Position numbers and translations under genes: made by a program. A stretch of 7,245 bases of DNA from an uncultured Erysipelotrichaceae bacterium (GTDB lineage Bacteria; Bacillota_I; Bacilli_A; Erysipelotrichales; Erysipelotrichaceae). The stretch is from the NCBI GenBank assembly GCA_937900565.1, contig CALCFG010000116.1, positions 1 to 7,245 of the forward strand, read 5' to 3'. How positions within the stretch are numbered: position 1 is the stretch's first letter; each line of letters starts with the position of its first letter. The notes under the pieces were generated by a model. The model was not told the origin of the DNA. It worked only from the letters and a program-made list of their open reading frames with translations, and searched no databases. Shown one piece after another: positions 6,636 to 7,245 of this stretch.

Positions 6636-7136
6636 ATGGAATATTTTGATGTATATGATTCAAATGGGAAAAATACTAAAGCAATTGTCCCGCGAGATAA
6701 TTGCCAAGAAATATTAAAGAAAATCAATGGTTACCATATTGTTATTTTAGGATTGATTGTAGTTAATCATAACGTATTAATTGATCAAAGAGCATTAAGT
6801 AAAGATTATGGTGGTTATTGGGAAATACCGGGAGGTGGATTAAAGGCTGGGGAAACGAGTAAGCAAGGAATGGTTCGAGAATTATACGAAGAATTGGGAT
6901 TATGTATTGATATCAATCAATTAACACTTGCGAAATCATTTACTGATGATAACTGGCGAATTATTTATCACATCTATCTTATCCAATTAAATGATTTCGC
7001 AATGGATCAATTAACAATACAAAAGGATGAATTGAAATGTGTTGCGTTAGTGAGTAAAGAAGAATTCAAACAAATGATGGTTACGGATTATGTATTGCGT
7101 TTTGATCAACTATTGGATTTAGTGGATAAAATTTGA
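6636..7136 (+). CDS. Nudix hydrolase family protein
   Basis: Nudix enzymes cleave nucleoside diphosphates linked to another group, in the cytoplasm and with divalent metal. The full Nudix box G-x5-E-x7-RE-U-x-EE-x-G-U is present: G67, E73, R81, E82, E85, E86 and G88, so the enzyme should be active. It is preceded by YWEIPGGGLKAGE, the usual strand and turn. The N-terminus MEYFDVYDSNGKNT followed by GYHIVILGLIV resembles the YfcD / isopentenyl-diphosphate-isomerase-like branch, but this does not fix a substrate. Length 166 is typical. AAAGGTGA (6623-6630) supports the ATG at 6636, and the gene ends with TGA. It lies just after the importer's terminator. No clear promoter is visible, so it may depend on read-through or a weak promoter; a functional link to the importer is not shown. 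No terminator is evident before the tRNA. Confidence 0.9.
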   Translation: MEYFDVYDSNGKNTKAIVPRDNCQEILKKINGYHIVILGLIVVNHNVLIDQRALSKDYGGYWEIPGGGLKAGETSKQGMVRELYEELGLCIDINQLTLAKSFTDDNWRIIYHIYLIQLNDFAMDQLTIQKDELKCVALVSKEEFKQMMVTDYVLRFDQLLDLVDKI

Positions 7137-7143
7137 TTTCAGC

Positions 7144-7172
7144 TTACTGAGTTAAGTAAATTGTGTTAAACT
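7144..7172 (+). promoter_or_regulatory. Probable extended -10 promoter of the tRNA gene
   Basis: TAAACT (7167-7172) matches four of six -10 bases and is preceded by TGT (7164-7166), an extended -10 element. A poor -35-like TTACTG (7144-7149) lies exactly 17 bases upstream. Transcription would begin about 7179, five bases before the tRNA. The boxes are weak individually; the geometry is what supports the call. Confidence 0.4.
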
Positions 7173-7183
7173 ATTAAACGGAT

Positions 7184-7245
7184 GCCGACTTAGCACAGTT
7201 GGTAGTGCAACGCACTCGTAACGCGTAGGTCGTAGGTTCAAGTCC
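7184..7245 (+). tRNA. tRNA-Thr (anticodon CGT), 3' end cut by the window
   Basis: The cloverleaf is clear: acceptor strand GCCGACT, D-arm GCAC / AGTTGGTA / GTGC (7193-7208), anticodon loop CTCGTAA (7215-7221) with anticodon CGT at 7217-7219, five-base variable region AGGTC, and T-arm GTAGG with loop TTCAAGT. The window ends two bases into the 3' side of the T-stem, so about 14 bases including the 3' acceptor strand are missing. The anticodon stem has four pairs plus an A-C apposition next to the loop (A7214 against C7222). It reads ACG threonine codons. Confidence 0.93.

Noticed and set aside
7144..7159. Inverted repeat TTACT...AGTAA after the Nudix gene as a terminator
   Set aside because: The five-pair A/T-rich stem has no T-tract and lies within the likely tRNA promoter.

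Overview
The window looks like chromosomal DNA from a low-GC Gram-positive bacterium (Firmicutes, Bacilli or Erysipelotrichia-like). The DNA is AT-rich with A/T-ending codons. The binding protein is a lipoprotein with a Gram-positive style lipobox, Shine-Dalgarno sites are GGAG/AAGG-like, and a strong candidate cre (CcpA) operator is present. TGA is used as a stop (end of the Nudix gene), so this is not a mycoplasma-type genetic code. I cannot name the species. All genes are on the + strand.

Region 1 (1-2617) is the 3' part of an operon for an FtsX/MacB-type ABC system. It has the C-terminal part of a permease whose start lies before the window, then one base later a fused ATPase-permease protein of 562 residues. 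The fused protein has a degenerate ATPase domain: the Q-loop glutamine is missing and the signature is altered. A GC-rich hairpin with a T-tract closes the unit. Such systems usually export peptides or lipids or give resistance to antimicrobial peptides; the substrate here is unknown.

Region 2 (about 2640-6611) is a complete three-gene importer operon: a lipoprotein binding protein, an ATPase with a C-terminal TOBE-like domain, and a fused double-domain permease. The layout is that of FbpABC/AfuABC (ferric-iron-type) transporters. However, the usual FbpA iron-binding tyrosine pair is not where expected, and the promoter region carries a near-perfect cre site. A carbon compound, such as a sugar phosphate or another organic anion, is therefore a serious alternative to iron. 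A second terminator, almost identical to the first, ends the operon.

Region 3 (6612-7245) holds a Nudix hydrolase gene with an intact Nudix box, then a threonine tRNA (anticodon CGT) cut by the end of the window. The tRNA appears to have its own extended -10 promoter.

Nothing here is clearly a new kind of system. The best leads are a perfect 12-bp inverted repeat that exactly fills nine codons of the importer ATPase gene, the mismatch between 'iron-type' family and carbon-type regulation in the importer, and the degenerate ATPase in the first operon.
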